Translations under genes and position numbers: made by a program
Shown: positions 25,474-35,336 of the stretch, piece after piece
Position numbering within the stretch: the stretch's first letter is position 1
Layout: each line of letters begins with the position of its first letter
NCBI RefSeq assembly: GCF_025376885.1
Contig: NZ_JAHUBR010000001.1
Span: 2,604,001-2,668,000, forward strand
Origin: Pseudoruegeria sp. SHC-113
Lineage (GTDB): Bacteria > Pseudomonadota > Alphaproteobacteria > Rhodobacterales > Rhodobacteraceae
Length of the DNA: 64,000 nucleotides
Direction: 5' to 3'
The notes under the pieces: generated by a model
Databases searched by the model: none
What the model saw: the letters and a program-made list of their open reading frames with translations, nothing else
Told to the model about the DNA's origin: nothing

Positions 25474-25512
25474 GGCATCCGCCCCTTTCAACAGGGGGCC
25501 GGATTAAAAAAA

Positions 25513-25545
25513 GGGCCGCTTCGGATCACCCGAAGCGGCCTTTTT
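25513..25545 (+). terminator. Strong intrinsic terminator
   Basis: GGCCGCTTCGG-ATCAC-CCGAAGCGGCC forms a near-perfect GC-rich stem followed by TTTTT, with A-rich sequence before it, so it can act on both strands. It ends the DUF1127 transcript and may also stop the convergent gene at 25595. Confidence 0.9.
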
Positions 25546-25594
25546 CATTCGTGAAACGAGCGCACTCTTTACAGTAAATCTACAAACCTGCCCC

Positions 25595-25945
25595 TTAAGG
25601 CAGGATCTTGTTCAGATGGCCGGCAACCCACAGCGTGGCCGGATCGGCCTGCATCATATAGGCCCCGACCTGCTCAACCGAGGTGCCGGCGGCCAGCTTG
25701 TCCACGCGCTGCGTGTAGGTGGCGCCGCCCAGTTGGGCATAGAGAAATCCCTTGAATGCGAAGACGCCGACCGCCACGAGCACAAGCCCGCGGATCGGGA
25801 AACGCCGTTCGACACGCCGGCGCGGCGTGGAAACGATCAACCCGTCATGGCCGATCGTGTGAACGTAGCCTCTGGACAGCTTCCTGTGCCGCTTGTCGAT
25901 ACGGCGCAGACGCTTGTCAAAGCTCTGGAGATTGGCATCCGCCAT
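25595..25945 (-). CDS. Conserved hypothetical single-pass membrane protein (116 aa)
   Basis: A very basic N-terminus (KRLRRIDKRHRKLSRGYVH and RRRVERRF) is followed by one helix (GLVLVAVGVFAFKGFLYAQL, about 53-72) and a short C-terminal region. By the positive-inside rule the basic part is cytoplasmic and the C-terminus periplasmic. I recognise no named family; the protein looks like a conserved alphaproteobacterial orphan. The ATG at 25945 has a perfect GGAGG nearby. It follows prmA by 108 bp on the same strand. Confidence 0.65.
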   Translation of the reverse strand: MADANLQSFDKRLRRIDKRHRKLSRGYVHTIGHDGLIVSTPRRRVERRFPIRGLVLVAVGVFAFKGFLYAQLGGATYTQRVDKLAAGTSVEQVGAYMMQADPATLWVAGHLNKILP

Positions 25946-26053
25946 AGCAGCCTCCGCAAGTCGGCCCCCACCGACAGCTTCAATTTCCCCCCGAAATGTG
26001 GCGAAAACAAGGCGATTAAGGCGAAATTTAGGAAATTTGCGTGTTTCTCGGTC

Positions 26054-26920
26054 TCATTTGCCCATGGTCAGCGTCGACCAGTCAACAATCATTTCGTGGT
26101 GGATCAGATTGAACCCGTTCGCGGTATAAACCTCGATCACCTCGGCGGCCTGATCGTTCAACAGGCCCGACAGAATCACGTAACCACCCGGGGCGACATG
26201 GGCCGCCATATCCGGTGCGAGATCCACAAGCGGGCCTTTCAGGATGTTGGCAAAGACCAGATCAAAGGGCGCGGCCTCGGCCAGAACCGGGGAGTCAAAC
26301 CCCTTGGCTTCCACGCAGCGCACCCGGCCCGAAAGATCGTTGGAAGCCACATTGGCCTCGGCCACGTCCACGGCCACCTCGTCAATGTCGCTGGCCAGCA
26401 CGGGATCGGGCCAGATCTTGGCCGCCGCCATGGCCAGCACGGCCGTGCCGCAGCCGATGTCGGCCACGTTCTTGCCGGTGAACCCGCCCTCTGCCAGACG
26501 ATCCAGCGCGCGCAGGCAGCCCAGCGTCGTGCCGTGGTGGCCGGTGCCAAAGGCCATGGCGGCCTCGATGCGCAGGCCAATCGCGCCCTCTGGCAGCTTG
26601 TCCTCATCATGGCCGCCATAAACGAAGAACCGGCCCGCCGCGACGGGCGAGAGCTCACGCCGCACCTTGGCGACCCAATCGGTCTCCGGCAGTTCCGACA
26701 CCACGAAGGGCTTGGCCTCAAACGCCACGGAAAGCACCGCCAGCGCGGTTTCATCCGGTGCCTCGGTGAAATAGCCGCCCACTTCCCAGAGGCCCGAGCC
26801 GTCCTCGATCTCGAAGACGCCCACGCCCATGGGCTCGGGCTCCATCCGCTCGATGGCCTCGCCAAGGCGTTCGGCGGCGGGCTTGCCCGGAAGGGTGGTG
26901 AAAGCGGTGAATGTGGGCAT
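26054..26920 (-). CDS. prmA: Ribosomal protein L11 methyltransferase
   Basis: PrmA trimethylates ribosomal protein L11 using S-adenosylmethionine. The 288-residue protein has a variable N-terminal substrate domain (about 1-110) and the SAM-binding motif [20 protein letters not shown] (about 142-161). The catalytic-domain segments [19 protein letters not shown] and [18 protein letters not shown] are standard for PrmA. The ATG at 26920 has GAGG upstream. It is separated from msrA by about 50 bp. Confidence 0.93.
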   Translation of the reverse strand: MPTFTAFTTLPGKPAAERLGEAIERMEPEPMGVGVFEIEDGSGLWEVGGYFTEAPDETALAVLSVAFEAKPFVVSELPETDWVAKVRRELSPVAAGRFFVYGGHDEDKLPEGAIGLRIEAAMAFGTGHHGTTLGCLRALDRLAEGGFTGKNVADIGCGTAVLAMAAAKIWPDPVLASDIDEVAVDVAEANVASNDLSGRVRCVEAKGFDSPVLAEAAPFDLVFANILKGPLVDLAPDMAAHVAPGGYVILSGLLNDQAAEVIEVYTANGFNLIHHEMIVDWSTLTMGK

Positions 26921-26972
26921 GGCGTCCTCGCGTGATGGCTTGCAGGGCGCTTAGACGCCCTGCTGCCACGCG

Positions 26973-27632
26973 TCAAGCGGTGGCGCCGGTCCCGATCGGG
27001 CAGTTCACGCCGGTGCCGCCGATGCCGCAGTAACCGGCCGGGTTCTTGGCGAGATACTGCTGGTGGTAATCCTCGGCGAAATAGAAGGCCGGGGCGGGCA
27101 GGATTTCGGTGGTGACATCGCCAAACCCGGCTTCGGCCAGCTTGGGCTCGAAGGCGGCCTTGCTGGCGCGCGCGGCCTCGGCCTGCGCCTCCGTGAACGT
27201 GTAGATGCCAGAGCGGTACTGCGTGCCCAGATCGTTGCCCTGGCGCATGCCCTGCGTCGGATCGTGGTTCTCCCAGAAGACGCGCAGCAGGGCCTCGTAG
27301 CTGACAACGCTCGGGTCATAGATCACACGCACCACCTCGTTGTGGCCCGTCTGCCCGGTGCAGGTTTCCTCATAGGTCGGGTTCGGCGTGTAGCCGCCCG
27401 CATAGCCCACCATGGTGAGCCAGACGCCCTCGACCTGCCAGAACATCCGCTCCACGCCCCAGAAGCAGCCCATCCCGAAGATGGCTTGCTCCATCCCGGC
27501 GGGAACATCGGCTTGCAGCGGGCGGCCGGACACGAAATGGGTCTCGGCGGTGGCAATCGGCGTGGCGCGGCCCGGGAGGGCAGCCGATTGCGCAACCATC
27601 TTGAGCTTCTTGTTGGTGTTAAACGTGAGCAT
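26973..27632 (-). CDS. msrA: Peptide methionine (S)-S-oxide reductase MsrA
   Basis: MsrA repairs methionine S-sulfoxide in proteins. The 219-residue protein has the active-site GCFWG (Cys56) and the substrate-binding [10 protein letters not shown]. The resolving cysteines near the C-terminus ([15 protein letters not shown]) suggest the three-cysteine thioredoxin-recycled type. An N-terminal extension of about 48 residues is similar to that of E. coli MsrA. The ATG at 27632 has GAGGAG upstream. No MsrB partner lies nearby. Confidence 0.95.
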   Translation of the reverse strand: MLTFNTNKKLKMVAQSAALPGRATPIATAETHFVSGRPLQADVPAGMEQAIFGMGCFWGVERMFWQVEGVWLTMVGYAGGYTPNPTYEETCTGQTGHNEVVRVIYDPSVVSYEALLRVFWENHDPTQGMRQGNDLGTQYRSGIYTFTEAQAEAARASKAAFEPKLAEAGFGDVTTEILPAPAFYFAEDYHQQYLAKNPAGYCGIGGTGVNCPIGTGATA

Positions 27633-27689
27633 CGCGGTCTCCTCGCAGGTGGCTTTGGCTGCAGATATAGGCGCTCGCGCGGGCGGCTT

Positions 27690-28919
27690 CTACTCTGCTG
27701 GCGCAGCTGTGAAGCGCGACAGCCGGGTTTCGTTACCCGGCTCCGGGTGGCGCGGGATCAGCAGCGAAAGCCCGAGCGAGCAGAGCGCGATTGCCGCGGC
27801 CAGAGTGAACACAGCCGCCGGGGAGGCCAGCCACAATAGGCCAAGCAGCACCGGCAGGAAGACGGCCGCGATATGGTTGATCGTGAAGGCCACGGCGGCG
27901 GTGGGGGCGATATCCTGCGGGTCGGCGATCTTCTGGAAGTAGGTTTTCAGCGCCAAAGCCAGCGCGAAAAGCAGGTGATCCAGCACGTAGAGCGCGCTGG
28001 CCAGCACCACGCCCCAGCCGAACATGTAAATGCCGCCGTAGGCCAGGAACACGAGCGCAAGGCCCGCATACTCGAAGATCAGCGCGTTGCGCTCGCCAAA
28101 GCGGTGCACGGCGCGGCCCATCAGCGGCGCGAAGATCATGTTGGCGACGAGGTTGATCAGGAAGAGCGCGGTGACTTGATGCACTTCGAAGCCGAAGCGC
28201 TCCACCATCATGAAACCGGCGAACACCACGAAGATCTGCCGCCGCGCGCCGGCCAAGAACTGCAGCGCATAGTAAAGCCAATAGCGCTTGCGCAGCACGA
28301 TCTGGCGGCGCTGTGGGTTGGGCGTTTCAAATTGCGGGAAGGCGAAGAGGCAATAGGCCGCGATGGCCACGGTGATGCCCCCCGTCACGAGATACACGAG
28401 GTTGTAGGTGAGCCCCAGCCGATCCCACGACAGCACGATCACCACGTAGATCACCAGCGTCGCGGCGGAGCCCACGGCGGCCAACCAGCCCAGCATCTGC
28501 GGGGCGCGGTCCTTCGCGATCCACTGCAGCTGCAGCGATTGGTTCACGGTTTCATAGTAGTGAAAGCCGATGGAGGAGAGCATGGTGATCATCAGGATCC
28601 CGCCAAGGCTCGGAAACCATGCAGTAACAGCCGTTGCCGCGCCCAGTAGCGCAAGAGTCACCAGCCCAAGCACCTGTTCGCGGATGAAAAGCAGCAGGCC
28701 GATGACGCCGATGGCGAAAAAGCCGGGGATCTCGCGCACGCTGTGCAAAAGGCCGATGTCGGCCCCGTCGAAATCGGCCACCTCGATGACAAAGTTATTC
28801 AGCAGCGCCGACCATGTGGAGAAGGCGATCGGCATGGCGATCGCCGTCAGCACCAGCAGCGCGATTGGGCGGCGCCAGACAGGCAGGGAGGCGGCATCTT
28901 CGAGGCGAACGGTTTTCAT
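27690..28919 (-). CDS. MFS transporter
   Basis: The 409-residue protein has about 12 hydrophobic helices and the loop pattern of the major facilitator superfamily, such as FAPLMGRAVHRFGERNALIFEY between helices 8 and 9. The substrate cannot be told. A Tyr/Gln/Trp-rich stretch (GFHYYETVNQSLQLQWIAKD) sits at helix 4. ATG 28919 is preferred to the longer frame, which would add 15 unmatched residues. The upstream gap to the hybrid kinase (28920-29126, 207 bp) holds no recognised gene. Confidence 0.8.
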   Translation of the reverse strand: MKTVRLEDAASLPVWRRPIALLVLTAIAMPIAFSTWSALLNNFVIEVADFDGADIGLLHSVREIPGFFAIGVIGLLLFIREQVLGLVTLALLGAATAVTAWFPSLGGILMITMLSSIGFHYYETVNQSLQLQWIAKDRAPQMLGWLAAVGSAATLVIYVVIVLSWDRLGLTYNLVYLVTGGITVAIAAYCLFAFPQFETPNPQRRQIVLRKRYWLYYALQFLAGARRQIFVVFAGFMMVERFGFEVHQVTALFLINLVANMIFAPLMGRAVHRFGERNALIFEYAGLALVFLAYGGIYMFGWGVVLASALYVLDHLLFALALALKTYFQKIADPQDIAPTAAVAFTINHIAAVFLPVLLGLLWLASPAAVFTLAAAIALCSLGLSLLIPRHPEPGNETRLSRFTAAPAE

Positions 28920-29126
28920 GGCTTTCGCATACGCGGCAAACCGGGGGCTGAAAAGACAATTCACTGTTCACCAGCGCACAATCCGATGCGCGAAGGCCAC
29001 CCGCCCTGACGCATGCGCATTGACTGCGGGCTGCTGCCGCTTGAGGGCTCGGCTGATCGCAAGCGTGCGCGCGCTGTGAACCAGCGAAACAAGCGTTGCG
29101 GGCCCTCGCTTAGCCGCAATGGGCTT

Positions 29127-31160
29127 TTACACGGCATCCCGGGCCGGATCGGCATGCGTGCCCAAAGGCGGCTCTCGCTCCGCAGTGGGGCAAGCCGGAT
29201 CTGCCGCAGGAGCGCCCGCCATCGGGTCGGGAGCACCGGAAGCAAGCGCCAGATCGGCCGCTTCATTGGAAGGTGCGCCGGATAGCTGCACGGCGATTTC
29301 CTCCATGAGAACCGCCTTTCGCAGGGGTTTGGACAGAAACCCCGTCATCCCCGCCTCGAGGCAGTTGCGCCTGTCCTGCTCAAAGGCATTGGCCGTGAGC
29401 GCCACGATCGGCACGGGGGCGCGGGCGCTGCCTGCTTCCGCCGCGCGGATTCGGCGCGTGGCCTCGATCCCGTCCATGTGTGGCATCGACATATCCATGA
29501 GGATCAGGTCAAACCCGCCCTGCCCTGCGGATTCCACCGCCTGCAGACCATCTTCGGCAAAGGTCAGATCGACCCCGGCCCCATCCAGCAGCCGGCTCAG
29601 AACAAGCCGGTTTGCGCGATTGTCTTCCGCTGCAAGGATGCGCCGCCCGGCGAGGCTTCCCGCCGTAGGCGGCGCGGTAGCCTCCGGCGAAAGAACCGCA
29701 AGCGCGGCGGCCTCAGCCAGCGGCAGCGTGACCTCCAACCGGAAGGTGCTGCCCTTGCCTTCCACGCTGCGCGCGGTGAGATCGCCGTTCATCTTGCGGG
29801 CAAGCCTGCGGGAGATCGCAAGCCCCAGCCCCGTGCCGCCATGAACCCGCGTGATCTGCCCATCAACCTGCTCGAAAGGTTCGAAAATCCGCTCTATCGC
29901 GCCCGCCGGGATCCCTGGCCCGGTATCGCAGACCTCCACCGTCACCCGCGCTTTTGTGGCCTTGGCCCCGGAGCGGGCCACGGCAAGCTTCAGGGAAACG
30001 GACCCTTCGGCGGTGAATTTCAGCGCGTTGCCCAGCAGATTCATGACGATCTGGCGCAGCTTCCCGGCATCCCCCACGAGAACCGCCCCCTCTGCCGGAG
30101 CCAGATTTGCTTCGAACACAAGCCCTTTCTCCGCCATGAGCGGTGCCAGCGCGCGGGCGGCATCCGAAAGGGGCGCGCTGAGCGCGAAAGGTTCGGCGTC
30201 AAGCTCCGTCTTCCCGGCCTCGATCCGGGAGAAATCCAGCACGTCGTTGATGATCGAAAGCAGCGCGCGCCCGGCGCTTTCGATCGTGTCCACCACGTCG
30301 CGCTGATCCGAGCTGAGCTGGCTTTCCGACAACACATCCGCCATGCCAAGAACCGCGTTCAGAGGCGTGCGGATCTCGTGGCTCATCACGGCCAGAAACT
30401 CCGATTTCGCCACGCTGGCGGCTTCTGCCTGACGCTGCAACTCCCGCGCTTCCTGCGCACGGGCCACCAGCGCGGCCTGCGAGGCTTCGAGTTTCGCCAG
30501 CATTTCCCGGCCCTCGGCATTGGCGGAGAGCAAGCGCTTTTCGGCCTCGTGCCGGCTTTCGTTCTGGCGTTTGAGCCTGTCAAACAGGCCTGCGAGCATG
30601 GTGAACAGGAGCACCGCCGCCGTGAAATGCACCATATAGGTGCGCAGATCGGCCTGCGGGCGCAACAGGCTGTCGCCAAGGATGACGCCGCACATGCCCG
30701 ATAGCACGGTTATTTTGGCCCGGATCGACGGCGGATGCAGCATGGCCACCAGCTGCGCGTTCACGAGCCCCGCCGTGAGAAACGCCATGCACAGCACCCA
30801 GACATCCGGCCCGCCGACAAACCAAAGGATGCCGATGGCCCAGCAAACGCCGACGGCCCAGAAGCCTGAACCGAAGGTCAGCACCCGGCTCGCGCGGCGC
30901 GGGTTGCGCAGGATCAACCCGCTGCGCTGCACGTGGCGCACAAGCGAAAGCTCCACCACTTCACTGGCGCTGAGGGCGAGCGCGGCCACCACGCCCCAGG
31001 CCGGCGAAATGAACACCGCGACGATCAGCGCGCCGGCAAGCTCAAACCCGGCCCGCACAGGGAAGGTCGCGAAACGGCCACGGCAAAACCGTTGCAGCCG
31101 TCCCTGCCGTGAATATTTGGTTTTGGCCAGTTCGGCCGGATCTGAATCGGTTTGCGCCAT
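29127..31160 (-). CDS. Hybrid sensor histidine kinase / response regulator
   Basis: The 677-residue protein has about six membrane helices in the first 200 residues with little periplasmic sequence, so it probably senses a membrane or cytoplasmic signal. A coiled-coil linker (about 195-250) leads to the HisKA domain with the phospho-accepting His in VMSHEIRTPLNAVLG (about 259). The HATPase domain shows NLLGNALKFTAEG, DTGPGIP and HGGTGLGLAISRRL. A receiver domain with DLILMDMSMPHMDG (Asp near 554) and a KPL motif follows. A tail of about 45 Ala/Pro/Asp residues ends the protein. No response regulator or Hpt gene is adjacent, so it is an orphan. Confidence 0.9.
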   Translation of the reverse strand: MAQTDSDPAELAKTKYSRQGRLQRFCRGRFATFPVRAGFELAGALIVAVFISPAWGVVAALALSASEVVELSLVRHVQRSGLILRNPRRASRVLTFGSGFWAVGVCWAIGILWFVGGPDVWVLCMAFLTAGLVNAQLVAMLHPPSIRAKITVLSGMCGVILGDSLLRPQADLRTYMVHFTAAVLLFTMLAGLFDRLKRQNESRHEAEKRLLSANAEGREMLAKLEASQAALVARAQEARELQRQAEAASVAKSEFLAVMSHEIRTPLNAVLGMADVLSESQLSSDQRDVVDTIESAGRALLSIINDVLDFSRIEAGKTELDAEPFALSAPLSDAARALAPLMAEKGLVFEANLAPAEGAVLVGDAGKLRQIVMNLLGNALKFTAEGSVSLKLAVARSGAKATKARVTVEVCDTGPGIPAGAIERIFEPFEQVDGQITRVHGGTGLGLAISRRLARKMNGDLTARSVEGKGSTFRLEVTLPLAEAAALAVLSPEATAPPTAGSLAGRRILAAEDNRANRLVLSRLLDGAGVDLTFAEDGLQAVESAGQGGFDLILMDMSMPHMDGIEATRRIRAAEAGSARAPVPIVALTANAFEQDRRNCLEAGMTGFLSKPLRKAVLMEEIAVQLSGAPSNEAADLALASGAPDPMAGAPAADPACPTAEREPPLGTHADPARDAV

Positions 31161-31245
31161 TCCCTGCTGCCCGTTGGGGCCTGAAGCCGGTGGGTCTATC
31201 CCCCAGCTATCGCACAGGAAATCTTGCCAGCCGGTTAAGCGGCGC

Positions 31246-33450
31246 TCAGAAGAAGCTTTGCGGGTCGATGTCGATCGACACCCGTGTGTTGGCGGGAACG
31301 CGCAGCTGCCCCACCCAGGCCTGAAGGGCCTGCTGGATCGGCACGCCCTTGGCCGCCTTCACGAGAAGGCGCACCCGGTGCCGCCCGCGGATGCGCGCAA
31401 TCGGCGCGGGCGCGGGGCCAAACACCTGCGCCTGAACCTGCCGCAGCGGCGCATCCTGCCGGGCCAGCTGGTTGCCCAGATCGAAAGCCGTCTGCACATC
31501 CAGCGAGGATATCACGATCCCCGCAAGCCGCCCGTAGGGCGGTACCCCCGCCGCCTCGCGCTCGCGTGCCTCGGCGCGCCAGAAGCCCTCCTCGTCGCCT
31601 GAAAGGATCGCGCGGATCACAGGGTGCTCGGGCTGGTAGGTTTGCAGCAGCGCCAGCCCCTTGCGCTCACTGCGCCCGGCCCGCCCCGCCACCTGCCGCA
31701 TGAGCTGAAACGTGCGCTCGGCCGCGCGCAGGTCACTGCCCTGCAGGCCAAGATCCGCGTCGATCACGCCAACGAGGGTCAGAAGCGGGAAATTATGCCC
31801 CTTTGCAACGAGTTGCGTGCCGATGATGATGTCGGCCCCGCCCTCCGCAATCAGCTTGATCTGGGCTTTCAGCGCGCGTGCAGAGGCAAAAAGATCGGAC
31901 GACAGAACCGCCACGCGCGCCTGCGGGAAGGCCTCGGCGGTTTCCTCCGCCAACCGCTCCACGCCGGGGCCAACGGGCGACAGCCGCCCCTCGACCCCGC
32001 AGCCCGGGCAGGCTTCCGGCATCGGCTTCGTCTCGCCGCATTGGTGGCACATCAGCCGCTTCAGAAACCGGTGTTCCACCATGCGCGCGTCGCAGTGATC
32101 ACAAGCGATCTGATGGCCACAAGCGCGGCAGATGGTGACGGGCGCATAGCCGCGGCGGTTTATGAACAGAAGCGCCTGCTCGCCCTTCTCGATCCGCGCA
32201 TTGACCTGTTTTTTCAGCGCGTCCGAGATCCAGCGCCCGGCGGGCAGCTTCTCGGCACGCATATCGAGCGCGCGCATTTCCGGCAGTTCGGCCGCCCCGA
32301 AACGCGCCGCCAGATCAAGGCGGCGGTATTTGCCCGCTTCGGCATTGGCCCAGCTTTCCAGCGAGGGCGTGGCCGAGGCGAGGATCACATGCGCGCCACA
32401 GAAAGACGCCCGCAGCACCGCCATGTCACGCGCCGAATAGAGCACGCCGTCTTCCTGCTTGTAGGAGGTGTCATGCTCCTCGTCGACAACGATCAGCCCC
32501 AGATCGCGAAACGGCAGGTAGAGGGCAGAGCGCGCCCCCACCACGAGCTGCGCGCCGTTTTCCGCCACCATGCGCCAGCAGCGGCGGCGCTCGGTGAGGG
32601 TAACGCCGGAGTGCCACTCGGCGGGCCGCGCGCCGAAGCGCTTTTCCACCCGGTCCAGAAACTCTGCCGTCAGCGCGATTTCCGGAAGCAGAACAAGGGC
32701 CTGCCGCCCGATCTTCAGGCATTCCGCGACAGCCTCCAGATAGACTTCCGTCTTGCCCGATCCGGTAACGCCCTTGAGCAGAGTTGTACCGTAGTCGCGG
32801 CTGGCCACGCCTTCCCGCAGGGCGGCGGCGGCCTCCGCCTGATCGGGGGAGAGATCCACGCCGCCGTAATCGGCCTGCAGCTGCGGATAGGGGAGATCGC
32901 GTGGGCTTTCCTCCTCGCGCACGACGCCCTGTTTCACCAAGCCCTTCACCACCGTGCTGCTGACCCCGGCCATCTCGGCCAGTTCGCCCAGCGTGAATGC
33001 CAGCCCGCCGTATTCCTGCAGCGTCTCCACGACGCGTCGGCGGGCGTCGGTCTGGCGGTCGGGTTGGCCGGTGCCGAGCCGGTAGATCTTGCGCATCGAG
33101 GGCGGATCGCTCAGCCCCGGCGCGCGGGTGGCAAGGCGCAGCATCGCGGGCATCGGCGTGATCGTGTAATCGGCGACGCGCATCAGGAACTGGCGCATGT
33201 CCGCCCCCATCGGTGGTACGTCGAGCACACGCGAGATACTGCGCGCCTTCTTCAGGTCAAAGCCGCCCTGCCCCGGCCCCCAGACAACGCCAATCACCTT
33301 GCGCGGACCCAAGGGCACCTCGACAAAGGCCCCCAGAAAAGCCCCGCCTGCGGGCGCGCGATAATCCAGCGTACGGTCCAGCGGCTGGGTCGTCAGAACC
33401 GCCACCAGCGCGCCTTCCTCGAAATAGCTCTGTTCCTGCCCCGCCGACAT
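31246..33450 (-). CDS. priA: Primosomal replication protein N' (PriA helicase)
   Basis: PriA recognises stalled or repaired forks and reloads the replisome with its 3'-5' helicase. The 734-residue length is normal. Walker A is GVTGSGKTEVYL (about 227-238) and the Walker B/DEAH box is IVVDEEHDTSYKQEDG. The aspartate-rich cysteine cluster CRACGHQIACDHC…CHQCGETKPMPEACPGCG binds two zinc ions. The helicase C region includes IGTQLVAKGHNFPLLTLVGV and RAAERTFQLMRQVAGRAGR. It is divergent from the DUF484-xerC pair. Confidence 0.97.
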   Translation of the reverse strand: MSAGQEQSYFEEGALVAVLTTQPLDRTLDYRAPAGGAFLGAFVEVPLGPRKVIGVVWGPGQGGFDLKKARSISRVLDVPPMGADMRQFLMRVADYTITPMPAMLRLATRAPGLSDPPSMRKIYRLGTGQPDRQTDARRRVVETLQEYGGLAFTLGELAEMAGVSSTVVKGLVKQGVVREEESPRDLPYPQLQADYGGVDLSPDQAEAAAALREGVASRDYGTTLLKGVTGSGKTEVYLEAVAECLKIGRQALVLLPEIALTAEFLDRVEKRFGARPAEWHSGVTLTERRRCWRMVAENGAQLVVGARSALYLPFRDLGLIVVDEEHDTSYKQEDGVLYSARDMAVLRASFCGAHVILASATPSLESWANAEAGKYRRLDLAARFGAAELPEMRALDMRAEKLPAGRWISDALKKQVNARIEKGEQALLFINRRGYAPVTICRACGHQIACDHCDARMVEHRFLKRLMCHQCGETKPMPEACPGCGVEGRLSPVGPGVERLAEETAEAFPQARVAVLSSDLFASARALKAQIKLIAEGGADIIIGTQLVAKGHNFPLLTLVGVIDADLGLQGSDLRAAERTFQLMRQVAGRAGRSERKGLALLQTYQPEHPVIRAILSGDEEGFWRAEAREREAAGVPPYGRLAGIVISSLDVQTAFDLGNQLARQDAPLRQVQAQVFGPAPAPIARIRGRHRVRLLVKAAKGVPIQQALQAWVGQLRVPANTRVSIDIDPQSFF

Positions 33451-33642
33451 GCCCTGCGCCCCAGTTTGATCGCGGAGCTCAGACTACCCCCCCAGCCGGA
33501 GAAGCGAAAGCCACCTTTGGGCCCACCTATGGCTGGGGCCTGATTGCGACACAAGCGGCGACAATGTTCGAAAAACACTCTTTTCCGTTCACTTCTGGCC
33601 GATAATCCCTGTATGGTTGCGCAAAATAAACAAGAGGCAGGC

Positions 33643-34350
33643 ATGTCGAGCACCGCCAAAATTGACCATTCCCTGCGCGAGCAGATCATCAACGATCCGG
33701 AAGTGATCCTTGAGGATCAGGATCTGATGCGCGCCCTCGTGGCCGCCAACGAGAAGGCACTCGGCGGCAATATCGTCGATCTGCGCGGCATCGCGATGGA
33801 GCGGCTTGAGGCCCGGCTGGACCGGCTGGAGGACACCCACCGCTCCGTGATCGCCGCCGCCTATGAAAACCTCGCCGGCACCAATCAGGTGCACCGCGCC
33901 ATTCTGCGGATGCTGGATCCCGTCACCTTCGAGGGCTTCCTGAAGGAGCTCGACGGCGACGTGGCCGAGATCCTGCGCGTGGATTGCGTGCGGCTCGTGC
34001 TGGAAACCGTCCAGACGGACGATGACCCGACGATCAAGAAACTTGGCGATGTGCTGAGCGTGGCAGATCCGGGCTTCGTGGATGCCTATCTGACGGCCGG
34101 ACGCGATGCGCCAGTGCGGCAGGTCACGCTGCGGCAGGCCATCCCGGAAAGCGACATGATCTACGGCGAGGCCGCCGAATGGATCCGCTCGGAGGCCTGC
34201 CTGAAGCTCGATTTCGGCGAAGGCCGCCTGCCCGGCATGCTGGTGATGGGCAGCGAGGATCCGCATCAATTCCGCGCCAATCAGGGCACCGATCTGCTGG
34301 CCTTCTTCGCCGGCACGTTCGAGCGCGCCATGCGGCGCTGGCTGGCCTAG
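33643..34350 (+). CDS. DUF484 family protein
   Basis: The 235-residue protein matches the DUF484 family, whose GAF-like fold is often encoded just upstream of xerC, as here. The N-terminal LREQIINDPEVILEDQDLMR is the usual opening. A coiled-coil-like helix (MERLEARLDRLEDTHRSVI) is followed by a GAF-like domain ending in DLLAFFAGTFERAMRRWL. ATG 33643 has AAGAGGCAGGC upstream and is preferred over ATG 33613. The function is unknown. The stop is 4 bp before the xerC GTG, so the two are coupled. Confidence 0.85.
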   Translation: MSSTAKIDHSLREQIINDPEVILEDQDLMRALVAANEKALGGNIVDLRGIAMERLEARLDRLEDTHRSVIAAAYENLAGTNQVHRAILRMLDPVTFEGFLKELDGDVAEILRVDCVRLVLETVQTDDDPTIKKLGDVLSVADPGFVDAYLTAGRDAPVRQVTLRQAIPESDMIYGEAAEWIRSEACLKLDFGEGRLPGMLVMGSEDPHQFRANQGTDLLAFFAGTFERAMRRWLA

Positions 34351-34354
34351 ACCG

Positions 34355-35284
34355 GTGCTTTCGCCCGCCACAACGGACGCGCTGGAAAACTTCCTCGATG
34401 CCCAGCGGGCGCTGAAAGCCTCTGCCGAGAACACGATAACCGCCTATCAGGCGGATCTTCTTGGGTTTCTGGCCTTTCTCGCCACTCACCACGGCGGCAC
34501 CTTCGGGATGCGTCAGCTCAAGGCGGTCTCGCTTTCGGACATGCGGGCATGGCTTGCGCATGAGCGCAGCCGGGGCGCGTCGGCCCGCAGCCGCGCCCGC
34601 GCGCTTTCGGCTGTGAAGAGCTTCTACCGCTGGCTGGCGCGGCAGGAGGGCGACTTCGACCCCACGGCCGTGCTTTCGGTGCGCAGCCCGAAATACACCC
34701 GCAAGATCCCCCGCCCTCTTGCCGAAACCGCCGCCCGCGCGATGATCGACACGGTGGAACTGCAGGCCTCCGAGGCCTGGGTCGCCGCGCGGGACGTGGC
34801 GGCTGTGACGCTGATGTATGCCTGCGGCTTGCGGATCTCTGAAGCGCTTTCGCTTACAGGGGCCGATGCGCCGCTGCCCGATGTGCTGCGCATTCGCGGC
34901 AAGGGCAGCAAGGAGCGCATCGTGCCGGTGCTGCCCGCCGCGCGGGAGGCCGTGGCGGCCTATACGGCGATCTGCCCTCACCCGCTCGAAGCCGATGCGC
35001 CCCTGTTTCGTGGCGTGCGCGGCGGGGCGCTGAACCCACGCGCGCTGCAGAAGGTGATGGAGCAGGCCCGCCTGCAGCTTGGCCTTCCGGCCACCGCCAC
35101 CCCCCATGCGCTGCGCCACTCCTTCGCCACCCACCTGCTCAATGCCGGGGGCGATCTGCGCGCCATACAGGAGCTTCTGGGCCATGCGTCGCTCTCCACG
35201 ACGCAGGCCTATACGGCGGTGGAAACGGCCCGGCTTCTGGAGGTTTACGACAAGGCCCACCCCAAGGCGGCGGGCCGGGCGTGA
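34355..35284 (+). CDS. xerC: Site-specific tyrosine recombinase XerC
   Basis: XerC with XerD resolves chromosome dimers at dif near the division septum. The 309-residue protein has the SAM-like N-terminal domain (about 10-100) and the catalytic tyrosine-recombinase domain. Catalytic residues are Arg160 (ACGLRISEAL), the beta-hairpin Lys of GKGSKER, His251-x-x-Arg254 (HALRHSFATH), His277 (LGHASLSTTQ) and Tyr286. The start is GTG at 34355. Its coupling to DUF484 and its standard size mark it as the housekeeping recombinase rather than a phage integrase. No dif-like site was recognised in the window. Confidence 0.95.
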   Translation: MLSPATTDALENFLDAQRALKASAENTITAYQADLLGFLAFLATHHGGTFGMRQLKAVSLSDMRAWLAHERSRGASARSRARALSAVKSFYRWLARQEGDFDPTAVLSVRSPKYTRKIPRPLAETAARAMIDTVELQASEAWVAARDVAAVTLMYACGLRISEALSLTGADAPLPDVLRIRGKGSKERIVPVLPAAREAVAAYTAICPHPLEADAPLFRGVRGGALNPRALQKVMEQARLQLGLPATATPHALRHSFATHLLNAGGDLRAIQELLGHASLSTTQAYTAVETARLLEVYDKAHPKAAGRA

Positions 35285-35336
35285 GCTTTCACTCAGAGCC
35301 GTTGCAATCGCCGCCTGATTGCGCCATGACGATCCG

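Noticed and set aside
31624-33543. A 639-codon open frame opposite priA
   Set aside because: A shadow of priA with Arg/His/Ala bias and no motif.
34355-35284. Integrase of a mobile element
   Set aside because: The recombinase is coupled to DUF484, has normal composition and XerC length, and has no tRNA or attachment repeats beside it. It is the housekeeping XerC.
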